This document shows positions 17,394-24,471 of a DNA stretch of 64,000 bases, piece by piece. The notes below the pieces were generated by a model. The model worked only from the letters and a program-made list of their open reading frames with translations, was not told where the DNA came from and did no database searches. How positions within the stretch are numbered: position 1 is the stretch's first letter; every line of letters starts with the position of its first letter. Source of the stretch: Paraburkholderia sp. ZP32-5 (lineage in GTDB: Bacteria; Pseudomonadota; Gammaproteobacteria; Burkholderiales; Burkholderiaceae); contig NZ_JAJEJP010000001.1 of the NCBI RefSeq assembly GCF_021390495.1, positions 3,472,001 to 3,536,000 on the forward strand, written 5' to 3'. The position numbers were made by a program, and so were the translations under genes.

Positions 17394-18092
17394 ATCCTGA
17401 TCAACCAGACGGATTTCGATACGGTTTGCGACCTCGACATGTTCCGTGTTGTCGACCGAAAACACCGCATCGGTAACGCTGACGATGATTGTGCCGGTCT
17501 GCTCCCTGCCGGGACCTGGAACCGGAATCAACGCACGCGCTTCAGGAACCTGCTGCACGGTGACGACTTTAGGCAGATACAGCATCCAGCCAACACCGGG
17601 TTTGTCGTCGAACACCCGCTTCTCAAAATATTCCGCCGGAGACACTTCCGCATAGATGGGGTTGAACTCATCTGCAACGCAGCTTGTGTATTGGGTGAAC
17701 GCATCGAAATCGATCAACGCATGTTCGCCTGTTAACGATACGGCGAGTGAATTCAATTCACCCGATGGGCCAATGTGGCAGGTCATGCTGCCGCCCATTT
17801 CTGATCCTTCGGGGTGGGCCCAGATCCCAACATACGTTTGATCGGGCGAATTTCGAAACGACTCTTTTAAAACCGCGATTGCGGCGGTTGACGCGGCATC
17901 GGCATCAAAGGCGCGATAGAGCCTGGCTTCCTTCTGCGTTTGGCCTTTTAGATACCACTCGTCTTTCCGGAGTTCGGGCTGTCGCTCGCCGATTATTTCA
18001 ATGATCTTACCCAGCCGGAACAGAACCGATTCGAAATCGATCGGCGACAATGCGGTGTCGCGAAACTGCGTGTTGATTTCCATCGTCGACAT
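17367..18092 (-). CDS. Imm52 family immunity protein
   Basis: This 241-residue protein follows the Tox-REase-5 toxin gene with a 7-base gap, the standard toxin-then-immunity order. It has no signal peptide, as expected for protection against a nuclease acting in the cytoplasm. The segments FRNSPDQTYVGIWAHPEG and the C-terminal VSPAEYFEKRVFDDKPGVGW with LPKVVTVQQVPEA resemble the Imm52 family, which accompanies Tox-REase-5 toxins. Two Met codons (18092 and 18083) could serve as start; GAGG precedes the first by only three bases. Family naming is by recall and neighbour identity. Confidence 0.75.
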   Translation of the reverse strand: MSTMEINTQFRDTALSPIDFESVLFRLGKIIEIIGERQPELRKDEWYLKGQTQKEARLYRAFDADAASTAAIAVLKESFRNSPDQTYVGIWAHPEGSEMGGSMTCHIGPSGELNSLAVSLTGEHALIDFDAFTQYTSCVADEFNPIYAEVSPAEYFEKRVFDDKPGVGWMLYLPKVVTVQQVPEARALIPVPGPGREQTGTIIVSVTDAVFSVDNTEHVEVANRIEIRLVDQDLLPSYAEL

Positions 18093-18099
18093 GTGTGCC

Positions 18100-18696
18100 T
18101 CAAGGAACGACCACAGACTGAATACCCCATTGAGTTAGAAGCCGGAGCATTTTTGCACGCGTCTTCGGCCCTTGAAAATACCATGTCAGGCCTGTCGGCG
18201 GATCGTTACGAACGGCTCTGCCATGTCTCACAATCGTGGATTCCATTCCATCAAAGCCAGAAAACGACGAAGCGGCCCAAGGCATATCAAGGAATTGATC
18301 GTAGTTACCCTTCGCCTCTTGAAGCATGCATCGCGCAGCGATGAAGCCGTCGAAATCAATTGTCTTCCACTCCCATTCCTCGCTCCATCCTTCCTTTACG
18401 CTATACGGCCACCCCGTGATGCGGCCTTGATATTCGCGCGCTGCCGCGGTCATGTGATGGATGGCCTGCTTGGCTCTCCCCGTTTCCTCAGGTGGACATT
18501 TCTTGCAACGCTCGCCCGTCTTCGGCACTGCGCGCACAGCGGGTGTTGCCTTGCTGTCGTTCTTCGCGGTATCGCCGGACAGACTAGCTGTCCCGGCTGC
18601 CGTCGCTCCGCCCAACAAGACGGCTCCCACTCGCGCCAATACGGGCCCAAGTTCCGTTGCCGCTCCCTCGATTGCCGGCACTAGCAGTCCCGCCAT
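18100..18696 (-). CDS. Tox-REase-5 restriction-endonuclease-fold toxin
   Basis: The protein has 198 residues. Residues 1-45 are hydrophobic and Ala/Gly-rich (LVPAIEGAATELGPVLARVG), then a short linker with CKKCPPEETG. The nuclease domain contains EWEWKTIDFDGFIAARCMLQ-EAKGNYDQFL. That pattern (FDG, then E-A-K) is the Tox-REase-5 active-site arrangement found in T6SS DNase effectors such as Pseudomonas TseT. The start at 18696 has a strong AGGAGG eight bases upstream; further upstream Met codons have none. No PAAR, VgrG or Rhs trafficking domain is fused, so delivery probably depends on a partner. The gene after it is its Imm52 immunity gene. Confidence 0.83.
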   Translation of the reverse strand: MAGLLVPAIEGAATELGPVLARVGAVLLGGATAAGTASLSGDTAKNDSKATPAVRAVPKTGERCKKCPPEETGRAKQAIHHMTAAAREYQGRITGWPYSVKEGWSEEWEWKTIDFDGFIAARCMLQEAKGNYDQFLDMPWAASSFSGFDGMESTIVRHGRAVRNDPPTGLTWYFQGPKTRAKMLRLLTQWGIQSVVVP

Positions 18697-18792
18697 GTGT
18701 CTATCCTCCTTTGAATTCCGGATGCTCGATGTGCCAACAGACGACACTCAGATAGTCGTGAAACCGTAAGTCGGCTGGACGGCCGAGCCCGG

Positions 18793-18897
18793 TCAGCCAG
18801 TTATGCGTCGCAAAAATGCCGCGATATTCTCATCCGTCGAAATGCTGCGCTGTTCGCCCTTAAATATTGCAAAAAACAACAGCAGGATCAACGCCAT
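18793..18897 (-). CDS. Candidate 34-residue membrane peptide overlapping the preceding gene end
   Basis: In a different frame from the upstream gene, an ATG at 18897 opens a 34-codon frame. It begins MALILLLFFAIFKGEQ (a clear hydrophobic helix) and continues SISTDENIAAFLRRITG. It overlaps the last 38 bases of the 18860-19546 gene. It may be a small membrane protein, or the real C-terminus of the upstream protein displaced by a frameshift. A weak GGAAG precedes the ATG closely. It is included as a candidate only. Confidence 0.35.
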   Translation of the reverse strand: MALILLLFFAIFKGEQRSISTDENIAAFLRRITG

Positions 18898-19546
18898 CGC
18901 TTCCAGCAAACAACCCTTTCAGAAGCTTCGTCGCAGCGCTAAACGGACGTTCCGTAAGACCCAGCAGATGCTCACCCCATAATGTCATTCCAAGGTGGCC
19001 TGCCGCGAATTCGTAATCTTTAGAGCGCCATGCCGACAACGGCGCGGCAACATGACATGACCTGCAGCGTAGAGGTGAATGGGAGTCCGGATCCTCGCAC
19101 CAGACATTCAGAGCATCATCCAGCCCTTCACTTCCCTCTGCCCCAATCTCGACAGCAACGTTGCAAGATGGGCAATTCACTCGAAAGCCGCCTTCAAAAT
19201 TCATGAACAAACCGTAATTGCGAGAGTGAGCAATCAGTTCTGGGCGACCATCTGCACCAATCTGCCAGGCGTGGCCCGTCACATCGATTTCAATAGCCTT
19301 GATACGTGTAAATTCCGGGCTATGTGAATTAACTTTTCGCTCGGGAGAACCCCAGCCTTCAAGGTCATCCAGACCTCGAAAGTCATCGCGTAACGGAAAA
19401 GCGAACCCACGCAGCGACAAATCATCACGCAGTTCGGGACGGATAACGCCGCCGTCGACAAGGCGCTCATAGAGCTTAAGTGCGCTCTTTGGGGCGTCTT
19501 CGCGAGAAACGTCCGTATCAACCAGCGAAGTATTGTAGTCACCCAT
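18860..19546 (-). CDS. Unknown protein with paired CxxC motifs in the T6SS island
   Basis: I cannot name a family for this 228-residue protein. It starts MGDYNTSLVDTDVSREDAPK, has no signal peptide, and carries NCPSCNVAVEIG and RCRSCHVAAPLSA about 40 residues apart, a zinc-ribbon-like pair. The segment GMTLWGEHLLGLTERPFS follows. Similar proteins are, as I recall, often found in T6SS effector clusters and are probably immunity or accessory proteins. GGAAGG sits 5 bases before the ATG, a good ribosome site. It lies upstream of the Tox-REase-5 gene on the same strand with a 163-base gap. The C-terminus may be altered by a frameshift (see 18793-18897). Confidence 0.7.
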   Translation of the reverse strand: MGDYNTSLVDTDVSREDAPKSALKLYERLVDGGVIRPELRDDLSLRGFAFPLRDDFRGLDDLEGWGSPERKVNSHSPEFTRIKAIEIDVTGHAWQIGADGRPELIAHSRNYGLFMNFEGGFRVNCPSCNVAVEIGAEGSEGLDDALNVWCEDPDSHSPLRCRSCHVAAPLSAWRSKDYEFAAGHLGMTLWGEHLLGLTERPFSAATKLLKGLFAGSDGVDPAVVFCNI

Positions 19547-20029
19547 GATCGCCTTCCGGAAAGTTTTGCATAGTCCTATAACCCTTCGCGTTTTACTGTG
19601 ACGGTGCTCAATTCTTTACGATAACGATCGCGCGGGAAAATATTGAAAAGAGATTCGAAATCCACCCGAGTCGACTCGGTCCCATTTCTCCCGGTTGAAT
19701 CGCACTCTAATTCGAATCAATAGATTTACGAAAAAAGTCCGAATCAATCCATTGAAAAGATCCTTGTACACATCCGCCTGCAATCACCCGGACACACTGC
19801 GCTGCTAGCGAACTCGCTTACCGTTCCATTACCCCCAACTCCCTCGCGAGCACCAACCTCTCACGCCCGAATCAGGTGCGCGCATTGACTTACATCGGTG
19901 CACACCTCCCCGCCACAGGGCAAAAACTCAAGGCTCAAGCCCAGCCACAGCACCACTTCGGCCCTGGCACACTTCCCGCTTTAAAGAGCACGCAAGGAGC
20001 CGGCGCAACACCCGGTTCAGACAATCTGT
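19547..20029. other. AT-richer intergenic region between the island and the guanidine operon
   Basis: No convincing gene is present. The left half (19550-19770) is notably AT-rich compared with flanking DNA and includes a 14-bp perfect palindrome at 19666-19679. A copy of the tRNA 3' end, which would mark the right edge of the island, was looked for and not seen. The right half should hold the promoter of the riboswitch-controlled operon; a sigma-54-like element is noted at 19965. Confidence 0.6.
19965..19980 (+). promoter_or_regulatory. Possible sigma-54 promoter of the guanidine operon
   Basis: TGGCAC followed by the GC doublet 10 bases after the GG (TGG-N10-GCT) fits the -24/-12 geometry of sigma-54 promoters. 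The -12 half is CCGC rather than TTGC, so it is two bases off consensus. It lies about 55 bases before the riboswitch. Nitrogen control by NtrC would make biological sense for an ammonia-yielding pathway, but no clear NtrC site was found. Confidence 0.35.
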
Positions 20030-20130
20030 AAATGGACGGCTAGGGTTCCGGCCTGCATCGCGCAGGCGCTGGTCCGAGAGCCGTCGACCTCTGGCGAGGT
20101 TACACGGCGGGATAAAAGCCCGGGAGAGAA
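20030..20130 (+). promoter_or_regulatory. Guanidine-I riboswitch (ykkC RNA)
   Basis: The conserved blocks of the ykkC/guanidine-I aptamer appear in order: CTAGGGTTCCG (20040-20050), TGGTCCGAGAG (20070-20080), ACACGGCGGGATAAAAGCCC (20102-20120) and CGGGAGA after it. Helices are supported by GACGGC (20035-20040) with GCCGTC (20080-20085), GCCTGC with GCAGGC (20051-20056/20062-20067), and ACCTC with GAGGT (20087-20091/20096-20100). Members of this class turn on gene expression when guanidinium binds. The next gene starts at 20186. A possible competing helix is GGGAG (20122-20126) with CTCCC (20147-20151). The expression platform was not resolved. Confidence 0.93.
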
Positions 20131-20185
20131 CGCGATGTTTGCGCTGCTCCCTGCCGTCGCTAACCGTCCCCTCCGAGGTCAACCC

Positions 20186-21256
20186 ATGTTCAAGCTCGTG
20201 CGCTGTCTTGGCATTGCCGCCGTCTCCCTCGCCACACTCGCATCAAGCCCCGCGTTCGCCGCGGGTCGCAATGATTTCAAGGTCTGCTGGACCATCTACG
20301 CCGGCTGGATGCCGTGGGGCCAGGCAAAAACCCAAGGCATCGTCTCCAAGTGGGCGAAGAAATACGGCATCAACGTCGATGTCGTGCAGTTGAACGACTA
20401 CGTCGAATCGATCAATCAATACACGGCCGGCAAGTTCGACGGCTGCGCGATGACCAATATGGATGCGCTGACGATCCCCGCCTCCGGCGGCGTCGATTCG
20501 ACCGCGCTGATCGTCAGCGACTATTCGAACGGCAACGACGGCGTGCTGATCAAGGGCAAAGGCAAACAGATCGCCGATCTGAAGGGCCAGGAAGTCAATC
20601 TCGTGCAGTTCTCCGTGTCGCACTACCTGCTCGCGCGCGCACTCGAAAGCGCGCATATGAGCGAGCGTGACCTGAAGGTCGTGAACACATCCGATGCCGA
20701 CATCTCCGGCGCCTTCGCAACGCCTACGGTGCACAACGCGGTCACGTGGAACCCGATGCTCGCGGACCTGAAAGCACAGCCGAACGTCACCGAAGTCTTC
20801 GACTCGAGCAAGATCCCCGGCGAGATCATGGACATGATGGTCGTCAACACGAAGACGCTGCAGCAGAACCCGGCACTCGGCAAGGCACTGACCGGCGCGT
20901 GGTTCGAAATGGTCGCGCTGATGCACACCAATTCCGCCGAAAGCACCTCCGCGCTGACCGCGATGGCGAAGGCCTCGGGCACCGATCTCGCGAACTTCAA
21001 GGGTCAACTGTCGACCACCGCGCTCTTCTATACACCGCAAGCCGCGCTCGATTTCGTCACCAGCCCCGACATGCCGAAGATCATGACGCGCGTCGCGAAG
21101 TTCTCGTTCGATCACGGCCTGCTCGGCCAGGACGCGAAAAGCGCGGACGCGGTCGGCATGGCATTCGACAAGGGCGTCGTGATCGGCAACAAGAACAACG
21201 TCAAGCTGCGCTTCGACCCGAGCTACGTCGCGATGGCAGCGGCGGGCAAGCTCTGA
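20186..21256 (+). CDS. ABC transporter substrate-binding protein, urea-carboxylase-linked (probable guanidine)
   Basis: The 356-residue periplasmic protein has a signal peptide (LVRCLGIAAVSLATLASSPA then FAAG). It belongs to the NMT1/SsuA-like fold, with KVCWTIYAGWMPWGQAKTQG at the start of the mature protein. This subgroup is found specifically with 'urea carboxylase' operons. The start at 20186 has GAGG 7 bases upstream; an ATG at 20135 would put extra residues inside the riboswitch leader. It is the first gene behind the guanidine-I riboswitch, so guanidine is the most likely ligand. Permease and ATPase genes follow. Confidence 0.9.
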   Translation: MFKLVRCLGIAAVSLATLASSPAFAAGRNDFKVCWTIYAGWMPWGQAKTQGIVSKWAKKYGINVDVVQLNDYVESINQYTAGKFDGCAMTNMDALTIPASGGVDSTALIVSDYSNGNDGVLIKGKGKQIADLKGQEVNLVQFSVSHYLLARALESAHMSERDLKVVNTSDADISGAFATPTVHNAVTWNPMLADLKAQPNVTEVFDSSKIPGEIMDMMVVNTKTLQQNPALGKALTGAWFEMVALMHTNSAESTSALTAMAKASGTDLANFKGQLSTTALFYTPQAALDFVTSPDMPKIMTRVAKFSFDHGLLGQDAKSADAVGMAFDKGVVIGNKNNVKLRFDPSYVAMAAAGKL

Positions 21257-21304
21257 GACCGGCATTGCGGCCTTTCTGCAAGGCTTTAAAACAAGGCGCC
21301 CACC

Positions 21305-22117
21305 ATGCGACTCATCAATCGACATCCGAGCCGGATCGGCGGCCTGATGCTGCTCCTGCTGCCGTTCGTCGTGCTTTGCGCGGTCTATTTCACCGGCTCG
21401 TCGATGCGGCTCGCGGCCAATCCCGATGACAAGCTGCTGCCGAGCGCCGCGCAAATGAGCGATGCGGTCAAGACCGTCGCGTTCACCGAAGACCGGCGCA
21501 CCGGCGAATATCTGCTGTGGGCCGATACGGTGTCCAGCTTGCGGCGCCTCGGCATCGGTCTCGTGGTGAGCGCGCTGATCGCGCTGACCGCCGCGATCGC
21601 CACCGGCTCGCTGCCGCTCGTCAGCGCGACGCTGTCGCCGTTCATCACCGTCGTGTCGATGGTGCCGCCGCTCGCGGTGCTGCCGATCCTGTTCATCGTG
21701 TTCGGGCTCGATGAGTTGTCGAAGGTCGTGCTGATCGTGTTCGGCATCACGCCGATGATCATTCGCGACCTGCATGCACGCGCTCGCGAGATTCCGGCCG
21801 AGCTGTGGGTCAAGGCGCAGACGCTCGGCGCCACCAGCTGGACGCTGATTCTGCGTCTGGTGCTGCCGCAACTGCTGCCGCGCCTGCTGGTCGCGATGCG
21901 TCTGTCGCTCGGCGCGGCATGGCTCTTTCTGATCGCCGCCGAGGCGATCGCGTCGACCGACGGCCTCGGCTATCGCATCTTCCTCGTGCGCCGCTATCTG
22001 TCGATGGATCTGATCCTGCCGTACGTCGCGTGGATCACGCTGCTCGCATGGCTCACCGACGAACTGCTGCGCCGGATCGCGCGGTGGTCCTTCCCCTGGT
22101 ATTGCGGAGGCGCGTGA
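21305..22117 (+). CDS. ABC transporter permease (probable guanidine importer)
   Basis: The 270-residue inner-membrane protein has about six helices and the BPD_transp_1 cytoplasmic EAA loop (ELWVKAQTLGATSWTLILRL), placing it in the SsuC/TauC permease group. The stop TGA overlaps the ATG of the ATPase gene (TGATG), so the two are translationally coupled. It lies 48 bases after the binding protein gene in the riboswitch operon. Substrate is inferred from operon context only. Confidence 0.93.
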   Translation: MRLINRHPSRIGGLMLLLLPFVVLCAVYFTGSSMRLAANPDDKLLPSAAQMSDAVKTVAFTEDRRTGEYLLWADTVSSLRRLGIGLVVSALIALTAAIATGSLPLVSATLSPFITVVSMVPPLAVLPILFIVFGLDELSKVVLIVFGITPMIIRDLHARAREIPAELWVKAQTLGATSWTLILRLVLPQLLPRLLVAMRLSLGAAWLFLIAAEAIASTDGLGYRIFLVRRYLSMDLILPYVAWITLLAWLTDELLRRIARWSFPWYCGGA

Positions 22118-22908
22118 TGATCGAAGTGCGCAACGTATGGAAAGAGTATGGCGACCAGGTCGTGCTCGAACGCCTGAATCTGACCGTCAAGGAAGGCGAG
22201 TTCTGTTCGATGGTCGGTGCATCGGGCTGCGGCAAGTCGACGTTTCTGCGGCTGCTGCTCGGCCAGGAGCGACCGACTCGCGGTGAGATCCTGCTCGACG
22301 GCAAGCCGTTGCCCGGTGAGCCGGACCCGCATCGCGGCGTGGTGTTTCAGCGCTACTCGGTGTTCGATCACCTGAGCGTGCTGCGCAACGTGATGCTGGG
22401 GCTCGAGCTTTCGCAAGCGAAGCTCACGGGCCGGCTCTTCGGCGCGCGGCGCCGCGCGGCTGCCGACGAAGCCGCCGCGATGCTCGAACGCGTGGGTCTG
22501 GGTGCGTCCTTGCACAAATTTCCACAGCAACTGTCGGGCGGCATGCAGCAACGTCTGGCGATCGCCCAGGCGCTGATGATGAAGCCGCGCGTGCTGCTGC
22601 TCGACGAGCCGTTCGGCGCGCTCGACCCCGGTATCCGCCGCGATATGCACGAGCTGCTATCGGACCTGTGGCGCGAAGCGAAGCTCACCATTTTCATGGT
22701 CACGCATGACCTGAAAGAGGGCTTCACGCTGGGCAGCCGCGTGCTGGTTTTCGACAAGGTGCGCGTCGATCCGCAAGCGCCCGGCGCGTATGGCGCGCGC
22801 ATCACCTACAACATTCCGCTCGACCGCAGCCGCGAATCCGCATCCGCCGTTCATCTCGCTCAGGCAGCGGTGCAAGGCGCGGCGAGTGTTGAAGCGATCT
22901 CTGACTGA
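22117..22908 (+). CDS. ABC transporter ATP-binding protein (probable guanidine importer)
   Basis: The 263-residue ATPase has Walker A GASGCGKST, Q-loop VVFQRYSVFDHLS, signature LSGGMQQRLAIAQAL, Walker B VLLLDEPFGALDP and switch His in MVTHD. It starts at 22117 by overlap with the permease stop; reading further upstream in this frame runs through the permease gene. It energises uptake with the preceding permease and binding protein. The gene is 12 bases before the first DUF1989 gene. Confidence 0.95.
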   Translation: MIEVRNVWKEYGDQVVLERLNLTVKEGEFCSMVGASGCGKSTFLRLLLGQERPTRGEILLDGKPLPGEPDPHRGVVFQRYSVFDHLSVLRNVMLGLELSQAKLTGRLFGARRRAAADEAAAMLERVGLGASLHKFPQQLSGGMQQRLAIAQALMMKPRVLLLDEPFGALDPGIRRDMHELLSDLWREAKLTIFMVTHDLKEGFTLGSRVLVFDKVRVDPQAPGAYGARITYNIPLDRSRESASAVHLAQAAVQGAASVEAISD

Positions 22909-22920
22909 AGGAATTCGAAG

Positions 22921-23625
22921 ATGAAATTGCTGCTTGAAGAACTCGTTCCCGGCGGCGGTCATACCTCGCTGATCGTCAAACGCGGCCAGTCGTTGCGCGT
23001 GACGGACCTGCGCGGTGGCGCAAACGTCAGCGTGATGATGGTCAACGCCGCGGAGAAAAGCGAACGGCTGAATCTGCCGGATTCGCTGAAGTGCCAGCAC
23101 ACGGCGAAGCTCACCGTCGGCCACTGCCTGTACTCCGACATGGGCCGCGTGCTCGCCGCGATCGTTGCGGATACCTGCGGCTGGCACGACAGCATCGGCG
23201 GCGTATCGAACGCAAGTGAAGTGCTCGAACGCTATGGCGCGGGCCGCTATCAGGAACTGCGCAACAGCTTCTATCGCAACGGCACCGACAACCTGCTCGT
23301 CGAAATGGGCAAGTGGGGCCTCTGCATCTCCGACCTGCTGATGACGCTGAATCTGTTCAGCCGTGTCGATGTCACCGACAACGGGACCTTGAAGTTCGTG
23401 CCCGGCAACTCGAAGGCCGGCGACTACGTCGACCTGTACGCGCCGATGAACACGCTCGTCGTGCTCACGGCGATTCAGCATCCGCTCGACCCCAATCCGG
23501 AATACGCGCCGAAGCCCGTGAAGCTCGAACTGAGCGACGCGCCAGCCGAGGTCGCCGAAATCTGCCGCACCGCCTGCGAAGAAAACGCACGCGGCTTCAT
23601 CAATACCGAGCGGTTCTTTCTTTGA
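22921..23625 (+). CDS. DUF1989 protein, urea-carboxylase-associated (carboxyguanidine deiminase subunit)
   Basis: The 234-residue protein belongs to the urea-carboxylase-associated DUF1989 family. [20 protein letters not shown] contains the conserved Cys and His expected for metal binding, and [15 protein letters not shown] and [20 protein letters not shown] are family segments. In guanidine-degrading bacteria two such proteins form a deiminase (CgdAB) that converts carboxyguanidine to allophanate with release of ammonia. This is the first of the pair. I cannot decide by eye which is subunit A or B, so no symbol is given. Spacing to both neighbours is 12-14 bases. Confidence 0.88.
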   Translation: MKLLLEELVPGGGHTSLIVKRGQSLRVTDLRGGANVSVMMVNAAEKSERLNLPDSLKCQHTAKLTVGHCLYSDMGRVLAAIVADTCGWHDSIGGVSNASEVLERYGAGRYQELRNSFYRNGTDNLLVEMGKWGLCISDLLMTLNLFSRVDVTDNGTLKFVPGNSKAGDYVDLYAPMNTLVVLTAIQHPLDPNPEYAPKPVKLELSDAPAEVAEICRTACEENARGFINTERFFL

Positions 23626-23639
23626 GCGGAGACCGACCC

Positions 23640-24281
23640 ATGACCAGCACGCTTACCGTCAGCGAAAAACAGCCTGAAAACGCGGCCTATCGCGAAACAC
23701 TCGCCGCGGGCGAGCCATGGCTTCACGAAGTGAAAGCCGGCCAGACACTGCGCATCGTCGACCTCGAAGGCAATCAGGCCGTCGATACGCTGTTCTACAG
23801 TCTCGCCGATCCACGCGAGCGTTTCGATCCGCAGCGCACGTTGCGCCGGCAACAAAGCCTTTATCTGGGCTCGGGCTCGGTGCTGTATTCGAACCTCGGC
23901 AATCCGATGCTGACGATCGTCGCCGACACCTGCGGCCGTCACGATACGCTCGGCGGCGCCTGCGCGCAGGAGAGCAACACGGTGCGCTATGCGCTGGAAA
24001 AGCGCTACATGCATAGCTGCCGCGACAACTTCCTGCGTGCGTGCGCGCACGACGGACGTCTGGCGAAACAGGACATCGGCGCGAACGTGAACTTCTTCAT
24101 GAACGTACCGGTGACGGCCGAAGGCGGACTCACGTTCGAAGACGGCATTTCCGCGCCGGGCAAGTACGTCGAGCTGCGCGCCGAGATGGACGTGATCGTG
24201 CTGATTTCTAACTGCCCGCAGCTGAACAATCCGTGCAACGCGTACAACCCGACGCCCGCCGAGCTGCTGATATGGAACTGA
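23640..24281 (+). CDS. DUF1989 protein, urea-carboxylase-associated (second carboxyguanidine deiminase subunit)
   Basis: This 213-residue paralogue of the preceding protein shares [39 protein letters not shown] and [20 protein letters not shown]. The last segment plus [14 protein letters not shown] is typical of the second urea-carboxylase-associated family. GGAGA lies 8 bases before the ATG at 23640. It is expected to pair with the 22921 product as the heteromeric carboxyguanidine deiminase, so the carboxylase product goes to allophanate rather than being used directly. A hairpin and a 190-base gap separate it from the carboxylase gene. Confidence 0.88.
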   Translation: MTSTLTVSEKQPENAAYRETLAAGEPWLHEVKAGQTLRIVDLEGNQAVDTLFYSLADPRERFDPQRTLRRQQSLYLGSGSVLYSNLGNPMLTIVADTCGRHDTLGGACAQESNTVRYALEKRYMHSCRDNFLRACAHDGRLAKQDIGANVNFFMNVPVTAEGGLTFEDGISAPGKYVELRAEMDVIVLISNCPQLNNPCNAYNPTPAELLIWN

Positions 24282-24376
24282 CGCGCATCCGCAACTGGCT
24301 CTTTTTCGTCATGCTGGTTCGCGCCGGGCGCTGTGTCGCCGTGACGCGCGAACAACTGCGCCGAGCCCAGCGCTGA
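24272..24376 (+). CDS. Candidate 34-residue ORF in the gap before the carboxylase
   Basis: An ATG overlapping the end of the preceding DUF1989 gene opens a frame reading [19 protein letters not shown] then [15 protein letters not shown]. It has one short hydrophobic helix and a basic tail. Overlap with the upstream stop would allow coupled translation. There is no independent ribosome site and I know of no homologue, so it may be chance. Confidence 0.25.
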   Translation: MELTRIRNWLFFVMLVRAGRCVAVTREQLRRAQR

Positions 24377-24402
24377 CGCAACCGTAACTGCAACCGCGAC
24401 CG

Positions 24403-24424
24403 CGGCCGTGGACGACCACGGCCG
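24403..24424 (+). other. Perfect hairpin in the intra-operon gap
   Basis: A 9-bp perfect stem (24403-24411 with 24416-24424) closes a 4-base loop ACGA. There is no T-run, so it is unlikely to be a full terminator. It could stabilise or process the mRNA between the deiminase and carboxylase genes. Confidence 0.55.
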
Positions 24425-24471
24425 GCACCTCCCACGGCGGGACGGCCCGCCTCTGATTCAACACACCTTCC

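Noticed and set aside
19666..19679. 14-bp palindrome CCGAGTCGACTCGG upstream of the CxxC protein gene
   Set aside because: It is short and isolated, about 120 bases from the gene start, with no promoter element around it; not strong enough to call an operator.
20243..21871. 542-codon minus-strand open frame opposite the guanidine transporter genes
   Set aside because: It spans two well-supported plus-strand genes and has the Arg/His/Gln-rich shadow composition with no domain.
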